The notes beneath the pieces were generated by a model, which was given only the letters and a program-made list of their open reading frames with translations, was not told the DNA's origin and searched no databases. Positions 34,709 to 43,338 of a DNA stretch of 64,000 nucleotides are shown piece by piece; the first letter of the stretch is position 1; every line of letters starts with the position of its first letter. Source of the stretch: Oxalobacteraceae bacterium OTU3CINTB1 (GTDB lineage: Bacteria > Pseudomonadota > Gammaproteobacteria > Burkholderiales > Burkholderiaceae_D); assembly GCA_024123955.1 (NCBI GenBank), contig CP099652.1:3348001-3412000 (forward strand), read 5' to 3'. The translations under genes and the position numbers were made by a program.

Positions 34709-36740
34709 AACCGATCTTGGCGGTCACGGTGCGCCCTTCGCGCGGAATCGATTCCTGCACAAACGCGGGACCGGCCGGGTCGGCGTAGCGGCGGTCGGCG
34801 GCATTGTAGAAGCTGACGGACCAATCCAGGCCGCCGGTGCGCCGGCTTGCTGGCGTAACGGTCAGATTCACGGTGCAGAAGCCGGCGGTGGCGGCGTTTT
34901 GGGTGAGCCGGCCCGCCATGCATTGTCCCTCCACGCCCAGTGCCAGCGCGCCGCCGGTGCCCGGCAGCGGCCAGGTGCCATTGAGCTTGGCCATGTGGCG
35001 GGGCGAGTTGACCGGCCGCGCGCCGTCGCCGTTGCGCACCTGCTGCCACGCGTAGCTGGCGCGCAGCCGCGCGCCGCCGGCGTACAGGCGCTCGGCCGCC
35101 AGCTCGGCGCCGTTGGCCGATGCGCGCTCGGTGTTGTCGAACACCAGCAGGCCGTCCTCGCGCAAGGTCTCGGTGATCAGTCCGTCGAGGCGGTAGTGGA
35201 ACATCGCCAGCGACAATTTGCTGTAGGCGTCGGGCCGGCGCTCCCACACCAGTTCGTGGGTGGCGATTTCCTCGGCGCGCAGGTGCGTGTTGGCCGCCTG
35301 GCCGCCTTCGCCCACGCCCACCGCGTAGTAGGACTCGTAGGCGTTGGGCGAGCGGTAGGCGGTGCCGTAGATCAGTTTGAACGTGTCGGCCGGCGTCGCG
35401 TGCCAGATCAGCGCCGCGCGCGGATTGAAGCGGGTGCCGGTGATGCTGTCGCGGTCGAAGCGCAGTCCGGCGTTGACGATCACCGTCGGCGCCAGACGCA
35501 TCTCGTCTTCGAGATAGGCGCCCAGGCGGCTGTCGGCGCGGCGGTCGTCCAATTTGACCTGGTACGGATCGGGATCGAAATTGAACTGGTCGCGCCGGGC
35601 GTTGCGTTGCGCGTCCAGGCCGGCCACCAGCTTGTGTCCGGCGATGCCGGTGAGCGTGGCGTTGACGTTCAGGCCGTACCAGGCGGCGTGGTCGCCGTCG
35701 ACATTGACGCGCGGCCGGCCCTGATCGTCCGGATACAGGCCGACGCCCAGGTAATCGGCGCGGCCCCAGTCGATGCGGGTCGACACCGCCACCGTTTCGC
35801 TGGGGGCGGCGTTGTAGGACAGGCTGGCGAAGCTTTGGGCGTCGCGCGTGTAGTTGGGGGTGTTGAACACGGCGCCGAAGGACGCCGTCGGCACGCCCTT
35901 GACGCGCGTGACATGGCCGGCGCTGATGCCCCAGCCGTCGCGGCCGGCCTTGATGAAGGCGCCGCGCGCCCGTTGGTAGTCCAAGCCCTCGGCAAGGCCG
36001 TTGTTCTGTTCAGGCGTGTCGAACTCGGGCGCGTACAGGGCGCCGCCGCGCCGGGTGGAGGCGTTGACGGAAAACAGTACGTCGGTGCCGTCCTGGGCGT
36101 GGTAGCCGTAGCTGGCGCGCGCGCGCCGTTCGCCCTTGCCGCCGACCGAAATCGTCCCCTGCGGACCGGCCATGGCGCTGCCGGTCTTGGTGACGACGTT
36201 GATGACGCCGAACAGCGCGTTCGAGCCGTAGACCGCCGCGCCCGGGCCGGGCACGTATTCGATGCGCTCGACCAGGTCCATGTCGACCAGGCTGTCCTGG
36301 CCGATGGAGGCCTGGTCGTAGACGCTGTCGTTGACCCGAACGCCGTCGATCAGCAGCAGGAAACGGCTGTCGTAGTCGCCCGGGCGCAGGAAGCCGCGCG
36401 CGCCTAGGTAGTCGTAGTTGCGGTCGCTCGAGACGTACAGGCCGGGCAGGGAGGCCAGGGCCGCGCCCAGGGTGCGCCAGCCATGCTCGCGCACATCCTG
36501 CGAGGTCAGCACGGAGACCGCGGACGGCGCTTCGCTGACACGCTGGGCGAAGCGGGAGGCGGAAGTCACCATGGTGACCTCCATCAGGCTTTCGAGCGAC
36601 AGGGTGCTCAATTCCTCCGCCTCGGAAGGCGGGGCGGACTGGGTTGTTTCAACGGCCAGGGCGCGGCTTGCCTGCAGCGCCAGGAGTACTAACAGCGTGA
36701 CGCAGCGGAAGCGCGGTGCACGGCGATCTGATGAGTTCAC
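34698..36740 (-). CDS. TonB-dependent receptor of the YfiR/GGDEF operon
   Basis: A receptor of about 680 residues with a signal peptide ending ASRALA. It begins with the segment LSTLSLESLMEVTMVTSASR found at the front of this receptor type. The plug (LASLPGLYVSSDRNYDYLGARG, LLLIDGVRVNDSVYDQASIGQ, YVPGPGAAVYGSNALFGVIN) and a barrel ending KIGYAF follow. I place the start at a GTG (36740) because it opens a normal signal peptide; a TTG at 36749 is also possible and neither has a clear ribosome site. The ligand is unknown. The two following genes link it to cyclic-di-GMP signalling. Confidence 0.85.
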   Translation of the reverse strand: MNSSDRRAPRFRCVTLLVLLALQASRALAVETTQSAPPSEAEELSTLSLESLMEVTMVTSASRFAQRVSEAPSAVSVLTSQDVREHGWRTLGAALASLPGLYVSSDRNYDYLGARGFLRPGDYDSRFLLLIDGVRVNDSVYDQASIGQDSLVDMDLVERIEYVPGPGAAVYGSNALFGVINVVTKTGSAMAGPQGTISVGGKGERRARASYGYHAQDGTDVLFSVNASTRRGGALYAPEFDTPEQNNGLAEGLDYQRARGAFIKAGRDGWGISAGHVTRVKGVPTASFGAVFNTPNYTRDAQSFASLSYNAAPSETVAVSTRIDWGRADYLGVGLYPDDQGRPRVNVDGDHAAWYGLNVNATLTGIAGHKLVAGLDAQRNARRDQFNFDPDPYQVKLDDRRADSRLGAYLEDEMRLAPTVIVNAGLRFDRDSITGTRFNPRAALIWHATPADTFKLIYGTAYRSPNAYESYYAVGVGEGGQAANTHLRAEEIATHELVWERRPDAYSKLSLAMFHYRLDGLITETLREDGLLVFDNTERASANGAELAAERLYAGGARLRASYAWQQVRNGDGARPVNSPRHMAKLNGTWPLPGTGGALALGVEGQCMAGRLTQNAATAGFCTVNLTVTPASRRTGGLDWSVSFYNAADRRYADPAGPAFVQESIPREGRTVTAKIGYAF

Positions 36741-36891
36741 GGTATGCAATGATTTATTGGTTTGTAGAAAGTATGTTACTCCTTGTAATGGCTGGAAACG
36801 CCGTTTTTTAGTATTTTGAAAATGTTCCTGTGCGTGCTTGCAACAGCACAGCAACGGCGCGCGTGGCTGAGCTCGCTTAGGTCGCGAGCGC

Positions 36892-39078
36892 TTAGACCTG
36901 GACCGCTTCGATCAGCAATGCATGCTCGAACCGGAGCGTCACTTTCGGGTTGCCGCCGCCATGCACCTCGCCCAGGTCGCGGCCGTCGATATAGTCGCGC
37001 AGGCGCCAGCGGCCGGCGCCCAGGCCGCGTATCTCGACCGGCCCGTCCCAGCGCGGCGCGTAGAATGCGAAATACAGCCTGCCGTCCTTTTCCACCGCGT
37101 GGCCTTCCGGCTTGTCGAAGCCGATGTCGTACAGCTCGCCCCGGTAGATGCCCTTGGGCAGCATCTTGTCGCGGTAGATGCCGATCCACTTGCGCCACTT
37201 GTCCTCGCGCTGCGGCGTCAGCAGGAAGCTGTCCTTCGGCTTGGGATCGACCGGCCAGGTGAACTTGGTCGACAGCACCGCACCGATGCCGATGGTGGAG
37301 GCGAAATCCTCGCCGCCGTCGCTCAGTTCGACGTGGTCGCCGGCGTATGGCGCGGACGGCCCCATCAGCGCCTTCAGGGTCTTGCCCTTGTGGCGGACCT
37401 GCCACGACGACAACGGGTCGGCGGCCGGCGCCTGGTTCATGTACGGCATGTTGTGGAATGAGTACGAGGTGCCGCAGGGGCACAGCTCGACCACGGCCTT
37501 GGGGTTGATTTCCATCGCGGTGTCGTACACCATCTTCCAGAAATCCTGCAGCTTCTCGACCGATTCCTCAGGGCGGGCGTGCTTGTGGGCCGGGTTGTAG
37601 CAGGGCGCCACGCCGTTCAGATGCTGGCCGTCGAGCTTGAGGCCCTGGTAGCCCCATTCGCCGAGGATCTTGCGCACCAGGTCGCGCGTCATGTCGATGG
37701 TGGGCTGGTAGGCCGGGCACAGGTACAGGCTGTTCCACCAGGTGACCAGCTGCGGCGCGCCGTCCTTATCGAGCAACAGCATGTCGGTGTGATCGTGCAG
37801 CAGGTCCGAGCCGGGGTCGACCGCCAGCGGCGTGATCCACAGGCGCGCCTTCAGGCCGGCTTCCTTGATCGAGCCGACCAGGCCGCGCATGTCGGCCTCG
37901 CCGCCCGGGAATTTCTTGGTGTCGATCTTCCAGTCGCCCTCGTTGGTCTGCCAGCCGTCGTCGAGGACCGCCCATTCCAGCCCCAGTTCCTTGGCTTTCT
38001 TCAAGGTGCCGACCATTAGCGGCACCGTGAAATCGCGCTCGTAACCCCAGGCGCACCAGATCGGCTCGTAGCATTCATCCGGGCAGTCGGGCGAGCGCAG
38101 ACCGCGTTCGGCCATCACCTGGCGGTAGCGGTCCAGCGCGCCGAAGTAGTCGCCCGTGTGCAGCGCCAGGAAGGTGTCGAGCGTGGTGAGCGATTCACCC
38201 GGTTGCAAAGTGAGATCGAGCTCGCATTCGACCGCCAGCGCCGCGCCGCCCTTGACCTCGCGCACCGGCAGTGCCACCAGGCGCGGGACGGTGTCGATGT
38301 GGCCGACGGCCAGGCCGCAGTCGCGCTGCCAGACGTCGGCCGCCGGCGTGCCGCTGCCGTAATCGGACGCGTTCATGCCCATGAAGTTGCGCTGGTCGAA
38401 GCCGGCTTTGAGTGGCTGGACCCAGTCGCGCCGGTCCAGGTGGCTGGCACCGGAAAAGGTCCAGAATTCGGCTGTGCGGCCGGCGGCGGGTTGCAAGGTG
38501 TGTCCGCTGTTGCTCCAGGCGGTGACGGGGAGCGGGGCGGCCCCGGTGTTGCGGTAGCCGACGCGGATGATGGCGAAGCCGGGATGGCGCTCGTAGAAGG
38601 TGACGTTGACGGTCTTCTCGACGCCTTCGGCGGCCACGCCGGTGAAGCGGTGGCGCACGCCGGCGCCGTGCGGACCGTCGACGCGGTCGGCCGCCTGCGC
38701 GGTCAGCGCGAAGTGTTCGATCCAGCGGCCGGTTTTCAGGCGCAGCCGTTCGCTCGGCGCGAAGGCGGTGACGGCGGTGACGGCGGTGGGGTTGGGGCGG
38801 GGCGCATGTTTCGAGAGCACGCGGCAGCGCAACTGGCCGTCGAATTCCAGCGCCATGGCGGCGTCGCCGATGCGGGCGACGTTCTTGCCGCCGGCCTTGG
38901 CGGCCGCCATCGTGGCCGCTTCGGCGGCCCAGGCGGCGGAGGCCACCGGCACGGCCACGGCCGTTCCGGCCAGCCATCCGAGCAGCGTGCGGCGCCGCTG
39001 GTCGTGTCCGTTGTCGATGAGCTTGTCGTGTTGCTGTGGCTGGTCCCGGTCGCTGGCTTTTTGATGCGCTTGCTTCAT
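36892..39078 (-). CDS. GH36-like alpha-galactosidase / alpha-N-acetylgalactosaminidase, Tat-exported
   Basis: A 728-residue protein with a twin-arginine leader (DQRRRTLLGWLAGTAVAV, residues about 28-45). Its domains follow the GH36 order: N-terminal beta-supersandwich (to about 310), a catalytic barrel with WAVLDDGWQTNEGDWKID and the nucleophile in GLKLDGQHLNG, then ELCPCGTSYSFHN and a C-terminal beta domain. Ordinary alpha-galactosidases have LKWD at the nucleophile, so the LKLDGQ form may mark a different specificity. The neighbouring AgaS, GatZ and AgaR-type genes favour terminal alpha-GalNAc. The start at 39078 has GAGGAGA upstream. Confidence 0.82.
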   Translation of the reverse strand: MKQAHQKASDRDQPQQHDKLIDNGHDQRRRTLLGWLAGTAVAVPVASAAWAAEAATMAAAKAGGKNVARIGDAAMALEFDGQLRCRVLSKHAPRPNPTAVTAVTAFAPSERLRLKTGRWIEHFALTAQAADRVDGPHGAGVRHRFTGVAAEGVEKTVNVTFYERHPGFAIIRVGYRNTGAAPLPVTAWSNSGHTLQPAAGRTAEFWTFSGASHLDRRDWVQPLKAGFDQRNFMGMNASDYGSGTPAADVWQRDCGLAVGHIDTVPRLVALPVREVKGGAALAVECELDLTLQPGESLTTLDTFLALHTGDYFGALDRYRQVMAERGLRSPDCPDECYEPIWCAWGYERDFTVPLMVGTLKKAKELGLEWAVLDDGWQTNEGDWKIDTKKFPGGEADMRGLVGSIKEAGLKARLWITPLAVDPGSDLLHDHTDMLLLDKDGAPQLVTWWNSLYLCPAYQPTIDMTRDLVRKILGEWGYQGLKLDGQHLNGVAPCYNPAHKHARPEESVEKLQDFWKMVYDTAMEINPKAVVELCPCGTSYSFHNMPYMNQAPAADPLSSWQVRHKGKTLKALMGPSAPYAGDHVELSDGGEDFASTIGIGAVLSTKFTWPVDPKPKDSFLLTPQREDKWRKWIGIYRDKMLPKGIYRGELYDIGFDKPEGHAVEKDGRLYFAFYAPRWDGPVEIRGLGAGRWRLRDYIDGRDLGEVHGGGNPKVTLRFEHALLIEAVQV

Positions 39079-39141
39079 ACATCTCCTCGTCTGTCTTGTA
39101 GGTGGACTGCATGGCCGGCGCACGGCGGCCGCAGCGACCGC

Positions 39142-39969
39142 CTACACCAGCACGACTTGCGCGCCGCGTGCCCGCAGCGCTTCGACCGTCTCCGGCGCCG
39201 CGCCGGCGTCGGTGATGATGCGGTCGACTTGTTCGATCTTCGCGATCACGGACAGGCTGCGCCGTCCAAGCTTGGACGAGTCGCCCACCGCGACCACGCT
39301 GCGCGCGATCTCCAGCATGCGCGAGTTCAAACGCGCCTCCAGCAGGTGCGGCGTCATTACGCCGATCTCCGGATCGAGGCCGTCGAAGCCGAGGAACAGG
39401 ATGTCGGCGTGCAGACCCTGCAACGCCGCCTCGGCCTGCGGCCCGCCCAATGAATACGAACTGGGCCGCAGCACGCCGCCCAGCATGATCAACGTCACGT
39501 GCGGCGCGCCGGCCAGCAGCACCGCGATGTTGAGCGCGTTGGTGATGACGTTGATCGACTGCAGCTTCAGGCCGCGTATCTGCTTGGCGATTTCCGCCGT
39601 CGTCGTCCCCGAATCGAGCACGATGGTTTGTCCCTCGCCGATCAACTGCACGGCCGCCTCGGCGATGCGCATCTTCTCGGCCCGGCGCAAGGTTTGCTTG
39701 ACGCCGATCGGCAGGTCTTCATCGGCCCGCTGGGCCAGGGCGCCGCCGCGCGTGCGGACCACCGCGCCGATCTCGGCCAGCGCATTCAGGTCGCTGCGCA
39801 CGGTCACTTGCGAGATGTCGAACATCGTCACCAGTTCGGCCACGGTGATCCGGCCGCGCTCGGCGACCAGCTCGCGGATGTGGCGGCGCCGTTCTTCCAC
39901 CAGCAGGTTGTTGTCGGCTGGCGCTTCCTTTGCTATCGCTTTCGCTTCCGTCTTCTGGGTTGTTTTCAT
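39142..39969 (-). CDS. agaR: DeoR family regulator, AgaR type
   Basis: A 275-residue repressor. The N-terminal HTH (about residues 24-80; RRRHIRELVAERGRITVAEL and FDISQVTVRSDLNAL) is followed by a sugar-phosphate isomerase-like sensor (LDSGTTTAEIAKQIRG, VITNALNIAVLLAG, LGFDGLDPEIGVMT). This is the DeoR/AgaR layout, which senses phosphorylated amino sugars. The start at 39969 has GGAAAG upstream; a TTG at 39984 is the alternative. Genes for AgaS, GatZ and a sugar kinase lie just upstream on the same strand. A shared operator word (see 40031-40048 and 48445-48535) supports autoregulation and control of the divergent receptor promoter. Confidence 0.85.
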   Translation of the reverse strand: MKTTQKTEAKAIAKEAPADNNLLVEERRRHIRELVAERGRITVAELVTMFDISQVTVRSDLNALAEIGAVVRTRGGALAQRADEDLPIGVKQTLRRAEKMRIAEAAVQLIGEGQTIVLDSGTTTAEIAKQIRGLKLQSINVITNALNIAVLLAGAPHVTLIMLGGVLRPSSYSLGGPQAEAALQGLHADILFLGFDGLDPEIGVMTPHLLEARLNSRMLEIARSVVAVGDSSKLGRRSLSVIAKIEQVDRIITDAGAAPETVEALRARGAQVVLV

Positions 39970-40030
39970 TGCCGGTCTTTCCAATTTTGCGCGAATAAAG
40001 AGTGTTCCCGATGATACAGGACGCCCGGCG

Positions 40031-40048
40031 CGAAAAGAATCGAAAGTT
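40031..40048. promoter_or_regulatory. AgaR-type operator before the DeoR regulator gene
   Basis: CGAAAAGAATCGAAAGTT, read on the plus strand, holds two CGAAA half-sites 10 bp apart; the second is the full word CGAAAGTT. The same 10-bp pair occurs inverted at 48445-48462. It lies 62 to 79 bases before the regulator start. Confidence 0.55.
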
Positions 40049-40064
40049 CGGCGTTATCCTTTTT

Positions 40065-41174
40065 TCAGTCTTTTTTGGCCTTCGCCGGGGCGTTTTCCCA
40101 CGCGTTCGGGAAGGTTTTTTCGGCGTTTTCCCGGAACAGCTTGTCGATCACCGCGCGCGGCAGCTCAAGACCGGGCACCGGCGTGTCCAGTTCCGGCACC
40201 GTCTGGCTCTCGGCGGTGGCGAAGTAGCGCCAGTCGCGCCGCCAGACAGTGTCCAGGTCCCTGGCGAAATCGGCGTCGGGCTGGGCGGACGATTGGGCCA
40301 GGTCGGAGCCGTACATCAGGCGGTTCTGGTATTTGATGAAGAATGCGCGCACGCGCTCGCGATCGCGCTGCGATTGGTACTGCAATTGGCCGATGCGGGC
40401 GGCGACATCGACGTTGACGGCGGGGTGCGCGTCCAGAAAACGCGCCAGCAGGTCGATGTCCCATTCGAGCGAGGCCAGGTGAACGCCGGTGAAGCGGAGC
40501 GTCGGATGCTTGGCGAGCAGGCGGTCGCGTGCGGCCATCTGCTGCTCGTAGCTGGGCATTTCCGGGTGCCGGTACATGTGGTAGGCCGGATGGGCTTTGA
40601 AATATTCGCGGTCGCTGTTGACCGTCATTTTTTCGAGCGGCAGCCAGCAGTTGTGCGGTTCGCCCTGGTGGCCGAGCACCATGGCGCCGCGTTGGGCCAG
40701 GCCGTCGAACAGGCGGTCGAAGCGGGCGTCGTCCACCATCACCAGTTTGCCGGAGGCGTCGCGCAGGTCCATGCCGATGTTTTTCCAGACCTTGACGCCG
40801 ACGGCGCCGTCGGCCAGGGCGGTGTCGAGGTCTTTGAGGGTGGCTTCGGTCCATCCGGGGCGCTCGAAGTCCTTGGTGGAGAACGTCGCGACCCAGGCGA
40901 CATCCTTCGGGTTGGCGTGCGCCAGTTTGCTGGCGACTTGCCGTTGACGCGCCGGAGGAGGGAAGTCGCCGTAGTCGACGTTGATGGTCAGCGCGCGGAA
41001 GTTGTCCTTGCGGGCTTGCTTCAGATAGGCGGTTTGGCTGTCGCCATGCAGGTGCAGGTGGGCGTCGATCTTCGCTACCTTTTCGAAGTCGGCCATGGTG
41101 TAATTGCTTTGTGCGGCTTGCGCCGACAAGGCCGGCAGCATCGCCAGCATGAGACGGATGAGGGTGGAGCGCAT
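40065..41174 (-). CDS. Periplasmic amidohydrolase family 2 protein (PF04909 type)
   Basis: A 369-residue protein with a Sec signal (cleavage near LSAQA). The metal-binding HxH is at the barrel start (KIDAHLHLHGD). A carboxylated-lysine candidate lies in GVKVWKNIG, GHQGEPHNCW and GVHLASLEWD supply histidines, and the late aspartate is in LMYGSDLAQS. This is the aminocarboxymuconate-semialdehyde decarboxylase/amidohydrolase-2 fold. In an amino-sugar operon a deacetylase role is tempting, but it is not NagA-like and is exported, so the substrate is unknown. The start lies 24 bases after the kinase stop, so it belongs to the same operon. Confidence 0.82.
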   Translation of the reverse strand: MRSTLIRLMLAMLPALSAQAAQSNYTMADFEKVAKIDAHLHLHGDSQTAYLKQARKDNFRALTINVDYGDFPPPARQRQVASKLAHANPKDVAWVATFSTKDFERPGWTEATLKDLDTALADGAVGVKVWKNIGMDLRDASGKLVMVDDARFDRLFDGLAQRGAMVLGHQGEPHNCWLPLEKMTVNSDREYFKAHPAYHMYRHPEMPSYEQQMAARDRLLAKHPTLRFTGVHLASLEWDIDLLARFLDAHPAVNVDVAARIGQLQYQSQRDRERVRAFFIKYQNRLMYGSDLAQSSAQPDADFARDLDTVWRRDWRYFATAESQTVPELDTPVPGLELPRAVIDKLFRENAEKTFPNAWENAPAKAKKD

Positions 41175-41198
41175 CGGACTTCCTCTTGAATTGGTGGT

Positions 41199-42164
41199 TC
41201 AGCTGTTGTCGGACAAGCGATGCAGCGCGATGGCGTCGAGCGGCGTGCCGGCGTTGCGGGCGGCGTACAAGGCCGCGCCGATGACCGGTGCGAACAGCGG
41301 CGGCGATACCAGATACGGTCGCGCGCGGCCAGCCAGCACCCTGGTGAGCGGTGTCCGCAACGGCCCGTCCGGTCCAACCAGTCCGCCGGTGAACGACACC
41401 GCGACGTCGACATCGTCGGCCACGTTCAGCGCGGCGCGCACCGCATCGACCAGGTCGGCGAGCTCCCCTGCGGCGGCGTCGATGATCGCCATGGCCTGGC
41501 GGTCGCCCAGCGCGGCGGCTTCGCTCACCAGCCGCGATAATCGCGCGATCCCGCTGCGTTCGCGCTTCAAATCGCCATAGACCACGCCGCACAAGTCCAA
41601 ATTCTCCTCCAGCGACAGGCGCTCGCGCACCAGCGCATACAGCTCGCCGCGCGGCGCGCGGCCGTCGCTCATGCGCGAAAACAAAGCCAGTCCGGCGCGA
41701 GCGATCCAGTGGGCCGAGCCCTCGTCGCTGAACAATTCACCCCAGCCGCCCGCGCGTGCCTGCTTGCCGGCGTATTCGCCGTAAGCCATCGAGCCGGTGC
41801 CGGCGATGATGCTGATGCCGTCCGCGCAAGCCAGCGAGCCGGCCCAGCTGCATACCATGTCGTTGTTGCAGCGGTAGCGGTCGTGGCCGAGGATGGCGCG
41901 CGGCAGCGCGTCGAGCGCGGGCACGACGGCGCGGTCCTCGCCATAGGCGGGCAGGCCGAAGAAGGCCTGCGCGATGTCTTCGGCCCGCACGCCTGCGTTG
42001 GCGAACAGCGCGCGGCAGCCGCGCTCCAGCATCGCGGCGGCGCCTTCCATTCCGACCTCGAGATAGTAGGCGCTGCCTTCCTCGTGGCGCGCGCGCACGT
42101 TGCCGTCCGCGTCCACCAGTGCGAACGCGGTCTTGGTGCCGCCGCCGTCAACGCCCAGAAACAT
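41199..42164 (-). CDS. BadF/BadG/BcrA/BcrD ATPase family sugar kinase, probable amino-sugar kinase
   Basis: A 321-residue ASKHA kinase. The phosphate-1 motif is FLGVDGGGTKTAFALVD at the N-terminus, ADGISIIAGTGSMAYG is phosphate-2 (near residue 115), and VAVSFTGGLVGPDGPL is the adenosine motif. This is the eukaryotic-NAGK-like branch that phosphorylates N-acetylglucosamine or N-acetylgalactosamine. Lying between AgaS and an amidohydrolase, it most likely makes GalNAc-6-phosphate. Its start codon lies inside the 3' end of the AgaS gene (17-base overlap), indicating translational coupling. Confidence 0.87.
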   Translation of the reverse strand: MFLGVDGGGTKTAFALVDADGNVRARHEEGSAYYLEVGMEGAAAMLERGCRALFANAGVRAEDIAQAFFGLPAYGEDRAVVPALDALPRAILGHDRYRCNNDMVCSWAGSLACADGISIIAGTGSMAYGEYAGKQARAGGWGELFSDEGSAHWIARAGLALFSRMSDGRAPRGELYALVRERLSLEENLDLCGVVYGDLKRERSGIARLSRLVSEAAALGDRQAMAIIDAAAGELADLVDAVRAALNVADDVDVAVSFTGGLVGPDGPLRTPLTRVLAGRARPYLVSPPLFAPVIGAALYAARNAGTPLDAIALHRLSDNS

Positions 42165-43338
42165 CGTCTTTTCCTTCGCATGGATAAATCGTCACGCCGC
42201 GCACCACCCGGTTGACGGTGCCGGAGACGCTGGGCGTGTCCGGGCGCAGGCCGAGGTCGAGCGATTGCAGCAGCGCGTAGCTTTGGCAGAATACGATATA
42301 CGGCAGCGCCAGCGCCAGTTCGTTGGCCTTGTCCACGCCGTCCAGCAGCACGCAATCGTCACCCAGCGTCGGTTCGGCGATGCCGCTCAGGGCCAGCACG
42401 CGGCCGGCGCGGCCGTCGTTGCGCAGTTCGCGCAAGAGGTCGAGATCGTAGCGGCGCGCGTGCGCGTCGTTCGACAGCATGACCACCACCAAGGTGCGGT
42501 CGTTGACGATGGTCTTCGGTCCGTGGCGGAAGCCCAGCGGCGAATCGAACAGCGCCACCACCTGGCCGTCGGTCAGTTCCAGCAGTTTCAGCGCGGCTTC
42601 GCGCGCCAAGCCGCGCAGCTCGTTGCTGCCGAGGTAGACGACGCGGTTGAAGCGCTGCGCCACCAGTTGGTTCAGCAGCGGCAGGGCGCTATGCAGCAAT
42701 TGTCGCGCGGCGGCCGATGGCGCTTGCACGGCTTCGTCAGCGACCGCGCCGAAGGCCAGCGCGGCCGACAGCAGCATCGAGGTGAAGCTGGTGGTCATGG
42801 CGAAGCCGCGGTCGTGCGTCGCCTCCGGCAGCAGGATCGCCAGTGCGCTGGCGCGGCCCTCGGCCATGCTATACAGCTCGCCGTCGGCGTTGCAGGTGAT
42901 GACCAGGTGGTGCACGTCGGCCACCAGCTGGTCGGCCAGCGCCACCGCCGCCACGCTTTCAGGGCTGCTGCCGGAGCGGCCGAACGAGACCAGCAAGGTC
43001 GGCACGGCCGGTTGCAGGAACGACTGCGGGCCCGATACCAGGTCGGTGGTCGGCACGGCTTCGGCGCGCAGTCCTTGGCGCAGCAGCGCGGGGACCAGGC
43101 ATTCGCCGATGAAGGCCGAGGTGCCGGCGCCGGTCAGCACGATGCGCAGGTCCGGCCGCGCCAGCAGCGGGGCGAGGAAGGCGTCGACGTCGGCGCGCCG
43201 GCTTTTCAGCAGTTCGGCGATGGCCGGCCAGACGGCGCTTTGTTGGGCGACTTCGCGCGCCGTCAGGCCCGCGCCGGCCGCGTCCAGCGTATCCTCGTCG
43301 ATGCCGATGATGCTTGTTTTGGTATCCACTACTAACAT
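42148..43338 (-). CDS. agaS: AgaS family galactosamine-6-phosphate isomerase/deaminase (two SIS domains)
   Basis: A 396-residue protein with two SIS sugar isomerase domains. The first has RIVLTGAGTSAFIGECL and LLVSFGRSGSSPESV; the second has VVYLGSNELRGLAREAALKL and the catalytic-region sequence FDSPLGFRHGPKTIVND, highly conserved in AgaS. AgaS converts galactosamine-6-phosphate to tagatose-6-phosphate with release of ammonia. AAGGAG lies nine bases upstream of the ATG at 43338. It overlaps the GatZ gene by seven bases and the kinase gene by 17. Confidence 0.92.
   Translation of the reverse strand: MLVVDTKTSIIGIDEDTLDAAGAGLTAREVAQQSAVWPAIAELLKSRRADVDAFLAPLLARPDLRIVLTGAGTSAFIGECLVPALLRQGLRAEAVPTTDLVSGPQSFLQPAVPTLLVSFGRSGSSPESVAAVALADQLVADVHHLVITCNADGELYSMAEGRASALAILLPEATHDRGFAMTTSFTSMLLSAALAFGAVADEAVQAPSAAARQLLHSALPLLNQLVAQRFNRVVYLGSNELRGLAREAALKLLELTDGQVVALFDSPLGFRHGPKTIVNDRTLVVVMLSNDAHARRYDLDLLRELRNDGRAGRVLALSGIAEPTLGDDCVLLDGVDKANELALALPYIVFCQSYALLQSLDLGLRPDTPSVSGTVNRVVRGVTIYPCEGKDDVSGR

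Noticed and set aside
40065..41174. Amidohydrolase considered as GalNAc-6-phosphate deacetylase (AgaA/NagA)
   Set aside because: It has a signal peptide and amidohydrolase-2 type motifs, whereas NagA/AgaA are cytoplasmic with different metal-site spacing; only the context suggests deacetylation.
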